From contig NZ_LT907975.1 of the NCBI RefSeq assembly GCF_900217235.1, positions 1,456,001 through 1,520,000 of the forward strand: DNA of 64,000 nucleotides. Reading direction: 5' to 3'. Below, piece by piece: positions 26,206 to 35,651 of the stretch. Under the pieces are notes generated by a model. That model was not told where the DNA came from and searched no databases. It saw nothing but the letters and a program-made list of their open reading frames with translations. The first letter of the stretch is position 1; every line of letters starts with the position of its first letter. The stretch is from Pseudodesulfovibrio profundus. GTDB lineage: Bacteria > Desulfobacterota > Desulfovibrionia > Desulfovibrionales > Desulfovibrionaceae. The position numbers and the translations under genes were made by a program.

Positions 26206-27429
26206 TCAAAACACGACTAATTCTGGAATTGCAGCCACAAAACGCCCGCCCCACTCATTGATGTAATGATGCTGCTTCATGATTTCTTCTTTGATATTCC
26301 AAGGAAGAATCAAAACAAAGTCAGGCTTTTCTTCTCGGAGTGTCTCAGGTGAAAGAACCGGAATATGACTGCCAGGCATGTAGCGCCCCTGCTTATGAGG
26401 CGAGGCATCAACGCAAAATGAAATGAGATCTGTTCGGGCTCCACAATAGTTGAGAAGCGTGTTGCCTTTGGCTGCAGCCCCATAGGCAGCTACGGTTTTC
26501 CCCTCACGCTTTTGGTCCATGAGAAAGGCGAGGAGTTCTCTTTTGATCAAGTCGGCTTTTTGCTGAAATCCAGTATAGTAATCGATTGTCCCCGCTCCCT
26601 GAGCCAGTTCATCTTCAAGACAATCTGCAACAGCACGTTTGACCTCTCGCGCTTCCTCTTCGTGGCATGCAAAAATTCTCAGAGACCCGCCATGTGTCGG
26701 CAGATGCTCGACATCAAAAATGGTCAGGCCATTTTCCTGAAATATTCGTTGAACCGAGAGCAGTGACAAATAGGAATAATGTTCATGATATATGGTATCA
26801 AACTGGTTTAAGCGAACAAGATTCGCCAAATGAGGGAATTCCATCGTAATGGTACCCCCCTGCTTCAAGGCAATCTTCAGACCGGAGACAAAATCATTAA
26901 TATCAGGGACATGTGCGAGAACATTGTTTCCCAAAAGCAGGTCTGCCTGCTTTCCTTGTTCAACCAATCTACTTGCCAGTTCAGAACCAAAGAATTCTCT
27001 GAGAGAATGCACCCCTTTTTCCTCAGCAGCGTCAGCAGTCCCGCCTGTAGGCTCAATACCAAGACATGGAATTCCTGCCTGAACAAACCACTGTAAGAGG
27101 TAGCCATCATTGGATGCGATCTCTACCACTTGGGAGTCTGCTTCGAGTCCGAACCGTGATGTTGCCATGTCGACGTATTGCTTTGCATGCTCAACCCATG
27201 ATGTCGAATAGGAGGAGTAGTAGACATAGTCATCAGAAAAAATATCTTCGGATTTCTTGTACTCTGCTACCTGAACCAAAAAACACTCTGAGCAGACAAA
27301 AATCTTAAGAGGATAGTAGACTTCTGGTTCATCCAACTGGCTCGAAGACAAAAAAGAGTTCGATGGCGGTTGGTGAAAAAGATCAATAAAAACATCTCTC
27401 AAAGGAGTGTCGCAATGGCGGCAATTCAT
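26206..27429 (-). CDS. Nucleotide-sugar C-methyltransferase (TylCIII-like)
   Basis: 407 residues in three parts. An N-terminal zinc finger-like domain has Cys in MNCRHCDTPL and FVCSECFLV. The central SAM-binding domain (about 95-250) has VVEIASNDGYLLQWF and LLLGNNVLAHVPDI. The C-terminal domain (about 255-405) has VAAYGAAAKGNTLLNYCG and VDASPHKQGRYMPG. This is the architecture of sugar C-3 methyltransferases acting on 4-keto-6-deoxy nucleotide sugars. With rfbF, rfbG and the epimerase next to it, the product is probably a branched CDP-deoxyhexose. It is last in the polysaccharide operon; no terminator is obvious. Confidence 0.85.
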   Translation of the reverse strand: MNCRHCDTPLRDVFIDLFHQPPSNSFLSSSQLDEPEVYYPLKIFVCSECFLVQVAEYKKSEDIFSDDYVYYSSYSTSWVEHAKQYVDMATSRFGLEADSQVVEIASNDGYLLQWFVQAGIPCLGIEPTGGTADAAEEKGVHSLREFFGSELASRLVEQGKQADLLLGNNVLAHVPDINDFVSGLKIALKQGGTITMEFPHLANLVRLNQFDTIYHEHYSYLSLLSVQRIFQENGLTIFDVEHLPTHGGSLRIFACHEEEAREVKRAVADCLEDELAQGAGTIDYYTGFQQKADLIKRELLAFLMDQKREGKTVAAYGAAAKGNTLLNYCGARTDLISFCVDASPHKQGRYMPGSHIPVLSPETLREEKPDFVLILPWNIKEEIMKQHHYINEWGGRFVAAIPELVVF

Positions 27430-27443
27430 GTAAAAACTCTCAA

Positions 27444-27971
27444 TTATTTGATGAACGGCAGGGTAGCATCTCTGTCAGAAATTTCACTTGGCGGCAAAGG
27501 CCACTCAATGGCCAGTTGGGGATCATCAAAGCGAACTCCAGCTTCAACCTCTGGAGTATAGAACTCCGAGTGAAGGTAAAGCAATTCAGTATCCGCTTCC
27601 AATACCTGGAATCCATGCGCAAATCCTTCAGGGATTAACAGCGCTTTGTTGTCATGGCCTTCCAGTATTTCCCCATGCCACTTCAAATAGGTGTCAGATT
27701 CCGGCCTTAAATCCACAGCGACATCGAAGCATTTGCCTCGCAAGCATCGAATAATCTTGATCTCGGCATGCGGAGGACGCTGAAAGTGCATTCCTCGGAT
27801 CGATCCAACTTTGCGAGTAAGTGAATGATTGATCTGGGCAATATTCATCCCCACGCCTCTTTCACTTAGTTCGTTTCGACAAAACAGCCGCGAAAATTGC
27901 CCTCTATCGTCACGAAAAGGTTCTGATTCCAAAAGGAGCAAACCTGCTAGGGGCAAGTCAGAAATAATCAT
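27444..27971 (-). CDS. dTDP-4-dehydrorhamnose 3,5-epimerase-like protein
   Basis: 175 residues of the RmlC cupin family: FSRLFCRNEL, NIAQINHSLTRKVGSIRGMHFQ (substrate-site His), RCLRGKCFDVAVDLRPES, PEGFAHGFQVL and TELLYLHSEFY. It epimerises a 4-keto-6-deoxy nucleotide sugar. Beside rfbF and rfbG its substrate is more likely CDP-linked than dTDP-linked; this is inferred from context. It overlaps rfbG by 4 nt. Confidence 0.88.
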   Translation of the reverse strand: MIISDLPLAGLLLLESEPFRDDRGQFSRLFCRNELSERGVGMNIAQINHSLTRKVGSIRGMHFQRPPHAEIKIIRCLRGKCFDVAVDLRPESDTYLKWHGEILEGHDNKALLIPEGFAHGFQVLEADTELLYLHSEFYTPEVEAGVRFDDPQLAIEWPLPPSEISDRDATLPFIK

Positions 27972-29023
27972 TTTAAAGCCTCAAATTCGGCAATCTGCTT
28001 GATGGTTTTGCTACGAACATCCCCTGCGTTCGCCCACTCCTTATACCACTCGGCGGTCATTTCCATTGCCTTCTCAAAATCAGTCTTCGGCTTCCATCCC
28101 AACTCATTATTGACCTTGCTACAGTCCAAACCTAACAGCTTAGCCTCGTGAGGCTGCTCGCTCTGGTCAATTTGATGGGCTGCACCTTCTCCCCACAAAT
28201 CGGAAAAGAATGTAACAACTTCACCAACTGTTTTGACAGATTCTTTTGCCGGACCGAAATTCCAAGCTCCGACATATTCCTGACCTTCTTCGAAAAGGGA
28301 CTTTGCCAGGCGAAGGTACCCCGAGAGAGGCTCAAGAACATGTTGCCAGGGACGTGTGGCATGCGGTGACCGAATATGAACCGGATTACCAGCCTTGAAA
28401 GCCCTTACCATGTCAGGAATCAAGCGATCTACGGCGAAATCTCCTCCCCCGATGACATTCCCCGCTCGAACAGTAGCAACAGCCGTTGAATTTTGCCGGA
28501 AAAAACTATTTACGTAAGAAGCTGTGACGAGTTCAGCGCATCCTTTACTCGCTGAATACGGATCATGCCCCCCCATGGGATCGCTTTCCACAAAAGGAGT
28601 ACCTGTCTCCTGATTCTCATAGCACTTATCGCTCGTAACGATGATCACAGAGCGCACATGTGGCGTATGCCTAATCGCCTCAAGCAGATTGGCAGTCCCC
28701 ATCACATTGGTATTAAGGGTCTCAAGTGGGTTATCATACGATGGCCTGACAAGAGATTGAGCCGCCATATGAATCACTATTTCAGGTTTGAACGAACGAA
28801 CCGCTGCCGAGATATCAGCTGCGTTATTGATGTCACCACCAACCCGTTTAACGGAACCTTCAACATTCGCCAAAGACCAGAGGGAAGGCGAAGATGGCGG
28901 TTCTAGAGAATATGCCGCAACCTGGGCGCCCATCTGCTCAAGCCACAGAGCTAACCATGCTCCCTTGAATCCGGTGTGCCCGGTAAGAAAAACTCTTTTT
29001 CCACTATAAAAATTCGAAAACAT
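27968..29023 (-). CDS. rfbG: CDP-glucose 4,6-dehydratase
   Basis: 351 residues from ATG 29023, which follows the rfbF stop by 2 nt; the frame is open 13 codons further but only inside rfbF. Extended SDR enzyme: NAD site LTGHTGFKGAWLALWL, HMAAQSLVRPSY, and the catalytic DPYSASKGCAEL (Tyr-x3-Lys). GNVIGGGDFAVDRLIPD is typical of RfbG. Converts CDP-glucose to CDP-4-keto-6-deoxyglucose. Confidence 0.93.
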   Translation of the reverse strand: MFSNFYSGKRVFLTGHTGFKGAWLALWLEQMGAQVAAYSLEPPSSPSLWSLANVEGSVKRVGGDINNAADISAAVRSFKPEIVIHMAAQSLVRPSYDNPLETLNTNVMGTANLLEAIRHTPHVRSVIIVTSDKCYENQETGTPFVESDPMGGHDPYSASKGCAELVTASYVNSFFRQNSTAVATVRAGNVIGGGDFAVDRLIPDMVRAFKAGNPVHIRSPHATRPWQHVLEPLSGYLRLAKSLFEEGQEYVGAWNFGPAKESVKTVGEVVTFFSDLWGEGAAHQIDQSEQPHEAKLLGLDCSKVNNELGWKPKTDFEKAMEMTAEWYKEWANAGDVRSKTIKQIAEFEALK

Positions 29024-29025
29024 GA

Positions 29026-29805
29026 CTACCAGATCTTCCAAGGAGCTTTGCCAGCATCCCACATGGCATTCAACTTTTCAGTGTCTCGCAAGGTGTCCAT
29101 GCAAGCCCAAAAGCCGTCATGACGGTAAACCATGAGTTGGCCTTCAGCCGCAATCTTTTCAAGTGGGCCGTACTCAAAATCACACCCCACTTCTGGGGTA
29201 AGGTAATCGAAAACCTTTCTGCTCATCACAAAGTAACCGCCGCTAATGAGATCCTCTCTAGCTCTATCGGGCTTTTCCTCGAAAGCTAGAACGGCATCAT
29301 TTTCCGTCTTAAGAACACCAAACTGCTGAGCAGGGTTAACACCCGTCACCGTGACCAACTTTCCATGGGAGTTATGAAAATCAAGCAAAGCCGCGATGTC
29401 GATGTTTGCCACACCATCACCATAGGTCATCATAAAAGTGTCGCCGGTGATATATTTCTCAATACGCTTGATACGTCCACCCTTGAGGGTCTGCGCACCG
29501 GTGTCGGACATGGTTATACGCCAGTCTGACTCATCGTGACAATTGTGCTGACAAATGGAATCAGGATGCCCAAGATCAACGGTCACATCATTATTCATCC
29601 ATTGATAGTTAACAAAATAATCACGGATCATTTCACCTTTGTATCCGAGCGGAAGCACGAAATCCGTATGCCCATGCGATGCATAGGTTTTCATGACATG
29701 CCATAAAATCGGCCTGGGTCCAATATTCACCATCGGCTTAGGACGAAATTCGGTTTCCTCACGGAGACGAGTCCCCAAACCGCCGCACAGGATTACTACT
29801 TCCAT
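29026..29805 (-). CDS. rfbF: Glucose-1-phosphate cytidylyltransferase
   Basis: 259 residues with the nucleotidyltransferase signature LCGGLGTRLREETEFRPKPM, then IGPRPILWHVMKTYA, MMTYGDGVANID and GGYFVMSRKVFDYL. It makes CDP-glucose, the substrate of RfbG, whose gene follows directly. Together they set up CDP-6-deoxyhexose synthesis for O-antigen or capsule. Confidence 0.94.
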   Translation of the reverse strand: MEVVILCGGLGTRLREETEFRPKPMVNIGPRPILWHVMKTYASHGHTDFVLPLGYKGEMIRDYFVNYQWMNNDVTVDLGHPDSICQHNCHDESDWRITMSDTGAQTLKGGRIKRIEKYITGDTFMMTYGDGVANIDIAALLDFHNSHGKLVTVTGVNPAQQFGVLKTENDAVLAFEEKPDRAREDLISGGYFVMSRKVFDYLTPEVGCDFEYGPLEKIAAEGQLMVYRHDGFWACMDTLRDTEKLNAMWDAGKAPWKIW

Positions 29806-29810
29806 AAACC

Positions 29811-30933
29811 TTATCCCTTCAAAATTCTTTTTAACGCGTCGCAGACTTTTGAAATATCATCCCTTGTAAGCTGAAGACCGCTAGGCAAATTGATGCCTGC
29901 CCCACTAACGGCATACGCATTGATATTTCTCTTTGAAGCAACCCGAGCTTCTTCCGTATCAGCATATGCAGGGATTGAACTAAGCGGGGAGAAGAATGGA
30001 CGGGTATCCACTCCTTCCTGTTTCATTTTTTCCATAAGAATGAATTTATCCATTCCATATTTTGGATCAACGATAACTGTGGTCATCCAGTAACTGTTTA
30101 CCACACCGACGGGTTCTGCATTCAGCTTGAGGCCATCAATATCACCAAGCTCTTCAGCGTACCAGTTAAATATCTCACGCTTGCCATCAACCAACTCCTG
30201 ACCACGCTCAATCAAAGCAAGTCCCATAGCAGCCTGCATAGCACTCATTTTGTACTTGAAAGCAAACTCAACATTCACGGGGAAAACATTCCCCGCTATA
30301 CGCCCATGGTCAAGTAAGAACAGGATCCGTTTGAAGAGGTCGTCGTCATCTATAACAATCATTCCCCCTTCATTGGTCGTCAGGCTTTTGGAACCATGAA
30401 AACTAAAACAACCAGTAGCGCCCAGGCTGCCAGCCCCTTTGCCTTTACATTGAGACCCCAGCGCTTCTGCCGCATCCTCCACAACGAACAAATTATTGGC
30501 CCGTGCGACATCGTGGATAGCACCCCAATCCGGCATACTGCCATAGAGCTCAACAGGGATGATGGCTTTGGTTTTCGATGTGAGGCATTCCTCAACACCT
30601 TTGGTAGAGATACACCACGTTTCCAGATCAATATCGGCAAAACAGGAATAGCGCCAACGTAAGAGACAGGAGCAGAAGAAGCTATCCATGTAACGTCAGG
30701 CACAACAACTTCGTCCCCTGCCCAACTCCCAAGGCAGCCAAAGAGAGGTGCAGCGCCGATGTACATGACGGCAAGCTGACAGCATTTTTGACACCAACGA
30801 ATTCAGCGAAAGTTCTGTGGAACTTCTCATAGTAAACACTGGCATTTTCACCCCACGAATTAACAGCTGCATCTGTGACGTAATCAATTTCCAGCTTCGT
30901 AACAGATGGCCCGGCTACAGGTATTCGTTTCAT
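29811..30933 (-). pseudogene. DegT-family sugar aminotransferase, broken by two 1-nt deletions
   Basis: Three minus-strand frames together spell one DegT/perosamine-synthase-like protein of about 374 residues: MKRIPVAGPSVTKLEIDYV to LSLAALGVG (30933 to about 30721), then GDEVVVPDVTWIASSAPVSY to VGAIPV (about 30720 to 30643), then ADIDLETWCIS to the stop at 29811. Each junction needs one missing base: one at 30720/30721, and one in the AAAA run at 30639-30642 (plus strand). The PLP lysine (FHGSKSLTTNEGG) and all other motifs are intact in the third part. It is either a recent pseudogene or carries sequencing errors. When intact it would aminate the 4-keto (or 3-keto) CDP-sugar made by RfbFG. 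Confidence 0.85.
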
Positions 30934-30936
30934 GAA

Positions 30937-31655
30937 TTAATTCTTGATGCACTTCAAGTAGTAATCTGGAGCTACGGTAATCTGCGGCTTGTTTTGAATA
31001 GCATCGTCTATCTCAAAGCGATCCGTTGTCTTGAGATACTCCCAGACTGCAGTCTTAGGATTATCACCTTTATCCCAGGGACGATCAGGGAAGTACCCTT
31101 CAGGCATATATTCAATGATAGTGTCCAAAACAACACAACAACTGTCTTTTGCAACAAGTGGAGCGTATGTTTTCAGCTCTGCAAGCACATGCTGATGGGT
31201 ATGATTAGAGTCTAGAGCAACAAGAACTCGACTCTTTCCTTGAGCACAACTTTTCACTTGATCCACAACCCCCTCATCAATCGAAGAGCCTTGAATAAGT
31301 GTTATACACTTAGCCATGGGATGATTTTCGATCGCCTCACGGTTATCAGGCCTGATATCAATATCCACCCCAACGACTCCACCTTGAATATCCCTCATTT
31401 TCAACATGCTGGCATAGAAGACGAGCTATATCTGTCTCGATGTTATGGTCAGGTTTTACTTCCCATATGATTTCCTGCATCGCAGCCATATCTTGAGGGT
31501 ATAGAATGAGGGGAAGCCCTATCTACTTGAAGTCATATGTATACCCACTCTCGTTGGAGCGCTGGGCCCAGCGATGATATTTTCCCAGAAGCTCTTTATC
31601 CTGCCCCAGAGTTTTCAATATTGGCAGCAACCTGCTGTTGGAGCTCAGTAGAATC
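30937..31655 (-). pseudogene. Remnant of a CmcI-like (cephalosporin hydroxylase family) methyltransferase gene
   Basis: The 3' two thirds (from ATG 31407, 156 codons) is intact: MLKMRDIQGGVVGVDIDIR, LIQGSSIDEGVVDQV, VLVALDSNHTHQHVLAEL and PWDKGDNPKTAVWEYL, the CmcI/RhmI-type family common in LPS loci. The 5' third is damaged. Upstream one reads KYHRWAQRSNESGYTYDFK, then an in-frame TAG (31525-31523) where Trp is usual, then LPLILYPQDMAAMQEIIWEV and PDHNIETDIA, then a short deletion near 31420 removing the expected Gly-Gly-Ser loop. A further frame change lies near 31600. A truncated protein from 31407 would lack part of its SAM site. Confidence 0.75.
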
Positions 31656-31657
31656 CG

Positions 31658-32065
31658 TTATACTGTATCCCTTAATCCTACTTCATCAATCTTCTGTAAC
31701 TGCGTAAACGAGATTGCAATCTTCAGGGTGTTCAAGCCTATATTCATAGCAGGCACGGCAAAATGCCTTTTCCATCCCGGTTCTCCCCCAACCATACCCC
31801 TTTTCTCAGAGACCGTTCTCAAGAACCAATCCATTTGTGGTGTAGAAAGCATCTTATAGTAGATTCCACTTTTATTGATCACCCTCAAGCCAGATTTCTC
31901 AATATCTTCAGACGGTGAAGCCCATCTGAAGGCCCTAGGATATCCAAGCACATCAATATCAAATGAGATACGCAGCAAAAAGGCTCCAGACACTCGTCTT
32001 TCAGACTTTTTAATATGCTTTGAGGATGTATCTTACCCCCGTGTACATAAGCAAAATTCTAAAAA
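31658..32065 (-). pseudogene. Probable fragment of a SAM-dependent methyltransferase
   Basis: A 111-codon frame (31658-31993) begins without a plausible ribosome site and reads SGAFLLRISFDIDVLGYPRA then FRWASPSEDIEKSGLRV, a pattern like the last strands of class I methyltransferases in glycan loci. Upstream, in another frame, GGKIHPQSILKSLKDE could be the preceding helix. The methyl-donor motif (GxGxG) was not found. I read this as a decayed gene; the family assignment is weak. Confidence 0.4.
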
Positions 32066-32291
32066 ACAAATTGTCAGTGAACCATCACCTTTATCATATG
32101 CTACTCACTAAAACGACCCCATGCTCGGTAAATCATTGAAGTAATCACAAACATCATAAATGAGCCCATTACATTAGTCTCTAATTAAATCAGCACTTTA
32201 ACCACACTCAACTGCCCACAAGAGGGTAGGATAATATTATATTTGCTTCTGATCCTTCAAAAGACTTTTATTCAGGAAGCGGCTTGCTTCT
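32066..32291. other. AT-rich non-coding gap inside the polysaccharide locus
   Basis: About 225 bp, clearly more AT-rich than the flanking genes. No frame, terminator or RNA was recognised; it continues the decayed region on its left. Confidence 0.4.
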
Positions 32292-33542
32292 TTATTCAGA
32301 CGCATAAATACCAGCAACATCTTCAACAGGTTTAACCTCGAAATCAAGCGGTTGCAGCATTTGGTAGTAGTACATACATCCGGAATAAATATCATTCACA
32401 CTCTCATCCGCAACATACTCGTCAATAAAGTATTTATTGGAAGAAATGGGCTCTGAGCGGGGCCAAATCCGGCGGCGTAGGCTACTTAGAGTCAATGCCT
32501 TGCGAATTTTGCGTTTACGTTCTTTGACTTCTTTTCTTTTCAACCTCCCAGAAATATCCTTCCTGACATCCTCTACCGGGACAGAGCATACTTCTGACAA
32601 AAATTGAATATCACCTTCAAGTAGCACGTTACTCCTCTTCAGGAACTCCTTTACAACAGCAGTATATACCCTTTCAGAATCAAGAGAGATATCTCTAATA
32701 TTAAGTAATGATCTCACTTTCTGAATGGAATCCCACACATGGGGGAAAATAGTAATGGCATCATGCCTAATCAGCTTTTCCGCAATTGTACTTTTGTAAA
32801 ACTCCGAAGCCCTAGGATCTATCTTCCCTTTCTTTCCAGTCTTTCCTACTAGGAAACCATTTGATTTAGGAGAAGTTCCAGGCAACTTAACGGGATATGA
32901 AAGGTAGAGAAAGTTAACACCTAGGCCTCCTGCAAGCATGGCCGTATAAATATCTGGGGCGGCAGAACCAAAAACTCTTTCTGGAGATTTCTCTTTTATC
33001 GTTTCAAGGAGCTTCCTGGAAAAAAAACTGTTATAGATAGAGGGTAACCACTTATAGCCCCCAGGATGCTCGAAGCGAGCTACCTTCTTGAGGACCTCAA
33101 ACGAATTATAAATTGAGTACTCACCGCGACAGGATGCCTGCAAACGAGAAAGGGTACTGCCATCTACCGCAGGATATGTAAAACACCCGTCATCAACCCT
33201 AACAGCTTCAATATCATGCTCCTGAAACATATTCTCAACAACAGTCAAAGCATTTGGTAGAAATCCGTCATCATCACCAAGCACCGTGTACGCATCAGCC
33301 TCTTCGAGGTGCTTAAGTCCGAACTCCCAGTTGCCAGACATCGACGTGTTGGTGGGATTGCACACATAACGTATTCTAGGATCATCAAAGGACTTGACGA
33401 CTTCCGCTGTATTATCAGCACTGTTATTGTCAACGACCAACAGAGACCAGTTGGGGTTCTCCTGGGCGAGTACTGTTTTTATTGCACCGCCAACCAAATC
33501 CCCTCTATTGTAGGTAGGCAACATGATTTGAAATTTCATCAT
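32292..33542 (-). CDS. Family 2 glycosyltransferase
   Basis: 416 residues. The GT-A domain at about 1-230 opens FQIMLPTYNRGDLVGGAI, then LLVVDNNSADNT and the metal-binding YTVLGDDDGFLP. A second half of about 180 residues is basic (KRKEVKERKRKIRKA) and not assigned. No membrane helix. It would transfer a sugar to a growing repeat unit at the cytoplasmic membrane face. Start may be the first or second Met (33542 or 33539). Confidence 0.85.
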   Translation of the reverse strand: MMKFQIMLPTYNRGDLVGGAIKTVLAQENPNWSLLVVDNNSADNTAEVVKSFDDPRIRYVCNPTNTSMSGNWEFGLKHLEEADAYTVLGDDDGFLPNALTVVENMFQEHDIEAVRVDDGCFTYPAVDGSTLSRLQASCRGEYSIYNSFEVLKKVARFEHPGGYKWLPSIYNSFFSRKLLETIKEKSPERVFGSAAPDIYTAMLAGGLGVNFLYLSYPVKLPGTSPKSNGFLVGKTGKKGKIDPRASEFYKSTIAEKLIRHDAITIFPHVWDSIQKVRSLLNIRDISLDSERVYTAVVKEFLKRSNVLLEGDIQFLSEVCSVPVEDVRKDISGRLKRKEVKERKRKIRKALTLSSLRRRIWPRSEPISSNKYFIDEYVADESVNDIYSGCMYYYQMLQPLDFEVKPVEDVAGIYASE

Positions 33543-33624
33543 ATATCTCTTTATTTATTATCGATTCAAAGTCACCAAAACAGTACGAAGACTTGTTACA
33601 TAGCCAGTCTCATTTTACACAACT

Positions 33625-34518
33625 TTACAGAACTCGCTTTGCCAAGCTTCGTAACAACTTAAACCGCCACTTGTTGCCGACATACTCGTGAGCCCCAGCA
33701 TGCATCATTATCCTTGCATACAACCAAACGTCTGATTTTATGAAAAAACTTTTATACTTGTGAGCAAGGTGCGATCTGTTATCCACAACATTTTTAAAGG
33801 ATTTATCCTGCCCATAAGTCCTGTGCTGGAGCATTAAGGTTTCGTCTACCGAAATAAAATGTGCCCCCAGGAAGCTCGCTCGAATAGCCATATCCCAGTC
33901 TTCATACCGGCCAAGCTCCTCATCAAATCTGCCAACCAAATCGAAATTTTCCCGACTCCCCATGAGTGTCCCCGTTCCAAGGCCTCCCCATGTATAGTCG
34001 GGACTTTTTGCTCCCGGCAGCGAAACAAACTGACCGAGCAGAAGATATCTCGCAACCATCTCCCCATGCGGTTCAGCAGGATGGCGTCCAATACCTTCGA
34101 TTGTCTGTATAATCTCGTCCGGCTTTTCTTCAAGAGCAACTTCCCAGTTGCAGTAACAAAAAACTATCTCAGATGAATGGCCGTATTCCTGAATGCGATT
34201 GTACTGCTTGGTCAGCCGGGAAGGATAGCTCCAGTCATCGTCATCGAAAAAGGCTATGTAATCGCCTCGGGCATGGTCAAGGATACTGTTTCTGGACACA
34301 GGACAACCGCGATTTTCCTCATGGCGAATAAGCCGTATGTTGTCGTGCTTTTCCATATACGATTCAATGACGGAGATTGAATCATCCAAGGAGCAGTCAT
34401 CAACAACGACGACTTCCGTATTGGGCCAATCCTGCTCAAGGGCGCTTTCTATTGCACGGCCAACTGTGTCCTGTGCATTGAAGCAGGTAATTCCAATTGA
34501 TATCAGTGGGCTACTCAT
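33625..34518 (-). CDS. Family 2 glycosyltransferase
   Basis: 297 residues. ISIGITCFNAQDTVGRAIES, VVVDDCSLDDSI, and YIAFFDDDDWSYPSRL (DxD-type metal site), then WDMAIRASFLGAHFISVDE in the acceptor region. Its start shares a base with the stop of the upstream GT4 gene (TAATG-type overlap), so the two are coupled. Donor and acceptor are unknown. Confidence 0.88.
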   Translation of the reverse strand: MSSPLISIGITCFNAQDTVGRAIESALEQDWPNTEVVVVDDCSLDDSISVIESYMEKHDNIRLIRHEENRGCPVSRNSILDHARGDYIAFFDDDDWSYPSRLTKQYNRIQEYGHSSEIVFCYCNWEVALEEKPDEIIQTIEGIGRHPAEPHGEMVARYLLLGQFVSLPGAKSPDYTWGGLGTGTLMGSRENFDLVGRFDEELGRYEDWDMAIRASFLGAHFISVDETLMLQHRTYGQDKSFKNVVDNRSHLAHKYKSFFIKSDVWLYARIMMHAGAHEYVGNKWRFKLLRSLAKRVL

Positions 34519-35642
34519 TAAACGCCCATTCCCTTTTTTTGGCTGAGTACATTTTCATAAACGCGCAAATGATCATCAATAGTATTGGCAATAGTCAAGC
34601 TCGCACCAAGATTCCGGGCGCTATGGGACATTTCTGCATACAGATCCGCATCACCCAGGGCTTTACAAAGTGCTGTAGACAAGGATGTTTCATCAAGAGA
34701 GCAATATACTACTCCCTCGCCAACTATATCTTTAGGGGCGGCCTGCTCGCTGATAACGACAGGCAATCCACAATAGAGGGCCTCGGCAAAGGCAAGGCTG
34801 AACCCTTCGTACTCCGAAGGCATAGCCATCAACGCACGCATCGAAGCCAGTCCTTTGAGAATAGAAGGGACATCTTCCCTGAATCCGAGAAAATATGTAC
34901 TTCCGTCAACTTCCACTTCCCGAGCCAGAGCTTCCAGGCGCTCCCTTTCCGGCCCATCACCCAATATCAACAAGGACGCATTGGGGATTTTTTCCAAGAC
35001 TGAGACAAAACTGCGTATGAGAAGATCCACATTCTTCAATGGCACAAGTCGTCCGCAACTCATTACAACAGGCCCATCGTCACCGATTATATCCCGAGCT
35101 ATATCGATAGGTTGCGAGTCAAGAAAAAGTTGCTGATTCACCCCATTATGTATGACCGTATACGGTTTTCGGGCTATATTCTGTTGACGCCCGGTGACCT
35201 CCCAGACCTCTCTGGAGACCGCTACATAGTGATCGGTTGCAAATGAAAGAAGAGAACTCGCGACGCGGTATTTTCGTTTCCCGTGGGGAGCCATGCTATG
35301 AAGAGCGTAAACAACAGGGATGCCCAACCCCAGACTGGCGATTCTGCCCACATGCCCACTCACGATGTCACAGAGATGGATAATATCCGGTGCTTCCTCC
35401 CTGATCATCTGCCGCAACCGCTTGATCATGACGGGCTTGAAGAAACCAATGTCCTTGATATTGTCCGTAATTGATCGCACAGGAATACCTGTTGCCTCGA
35501 GATCCGCAAGCAGCGGACCGGATGAGGCCATGGGGATCGCAACAGGTTCGTGACCAGTATCCTTGAGCTGACGAACCATGTCTACGAGCAAGCGCTCGAT
35601 ACCGCCTCCACCCATTCTGTCAACTACAAATAAAATCTTCAT
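34518..35642 (-). CDS. Family 4 glycosyltransferase
   Basis: 374 residues, two Rossmann domains. VVDRMGGGGIERLLVDMVRQ at the N-terminus is the GT4 acceptor-side loop; VVMSCGRLVPLKNVDLLIRS, SLLILGDGPERERLEAL and MPSEYEGFSLAFAEALYCG hold the nucleotide-sugar and E-x7-E motifs. A retaining transferase, resembling GalNAc/GlcNAc-type WaaG-like proteins. The gap to the upstream GT4 gene is 9 nt. Confidence 0.9.
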   Translation of the reverse strand: MKILFVVDRMGGGGIERLLVDMVRQLKDTGHEPVAIPMASSGPLLADLEATGIPVRSITDNIKDIGFFKPVMIKRLRQMIREEAPDIIHLCDIVSGHVGRIASLGLGIPVVYALHSMAPHGKRKYRVASSLLSFATDHYVAVSREVWEVTGRQQNIARKPYTVIHNGVNQQLFLDSQPIDIARDIIGDDGPVVMSCGRLVPLKNVDLLIRSFVSVLEKIPNASLLILGDGPERERLEALAREVEVDGSTYFLGFREDVPSILKGLASMRALMAMPSEYEGFSLAFAEALYCGLPVVISEQAAPKDIVGEGVVYCSLDETSLSTALCKALGDADLYAEMSHSARNLGASLTIANTIDDHLRVYENVLSQKKGMGV

Positions 35643-35651
35643 GGCAACTAT

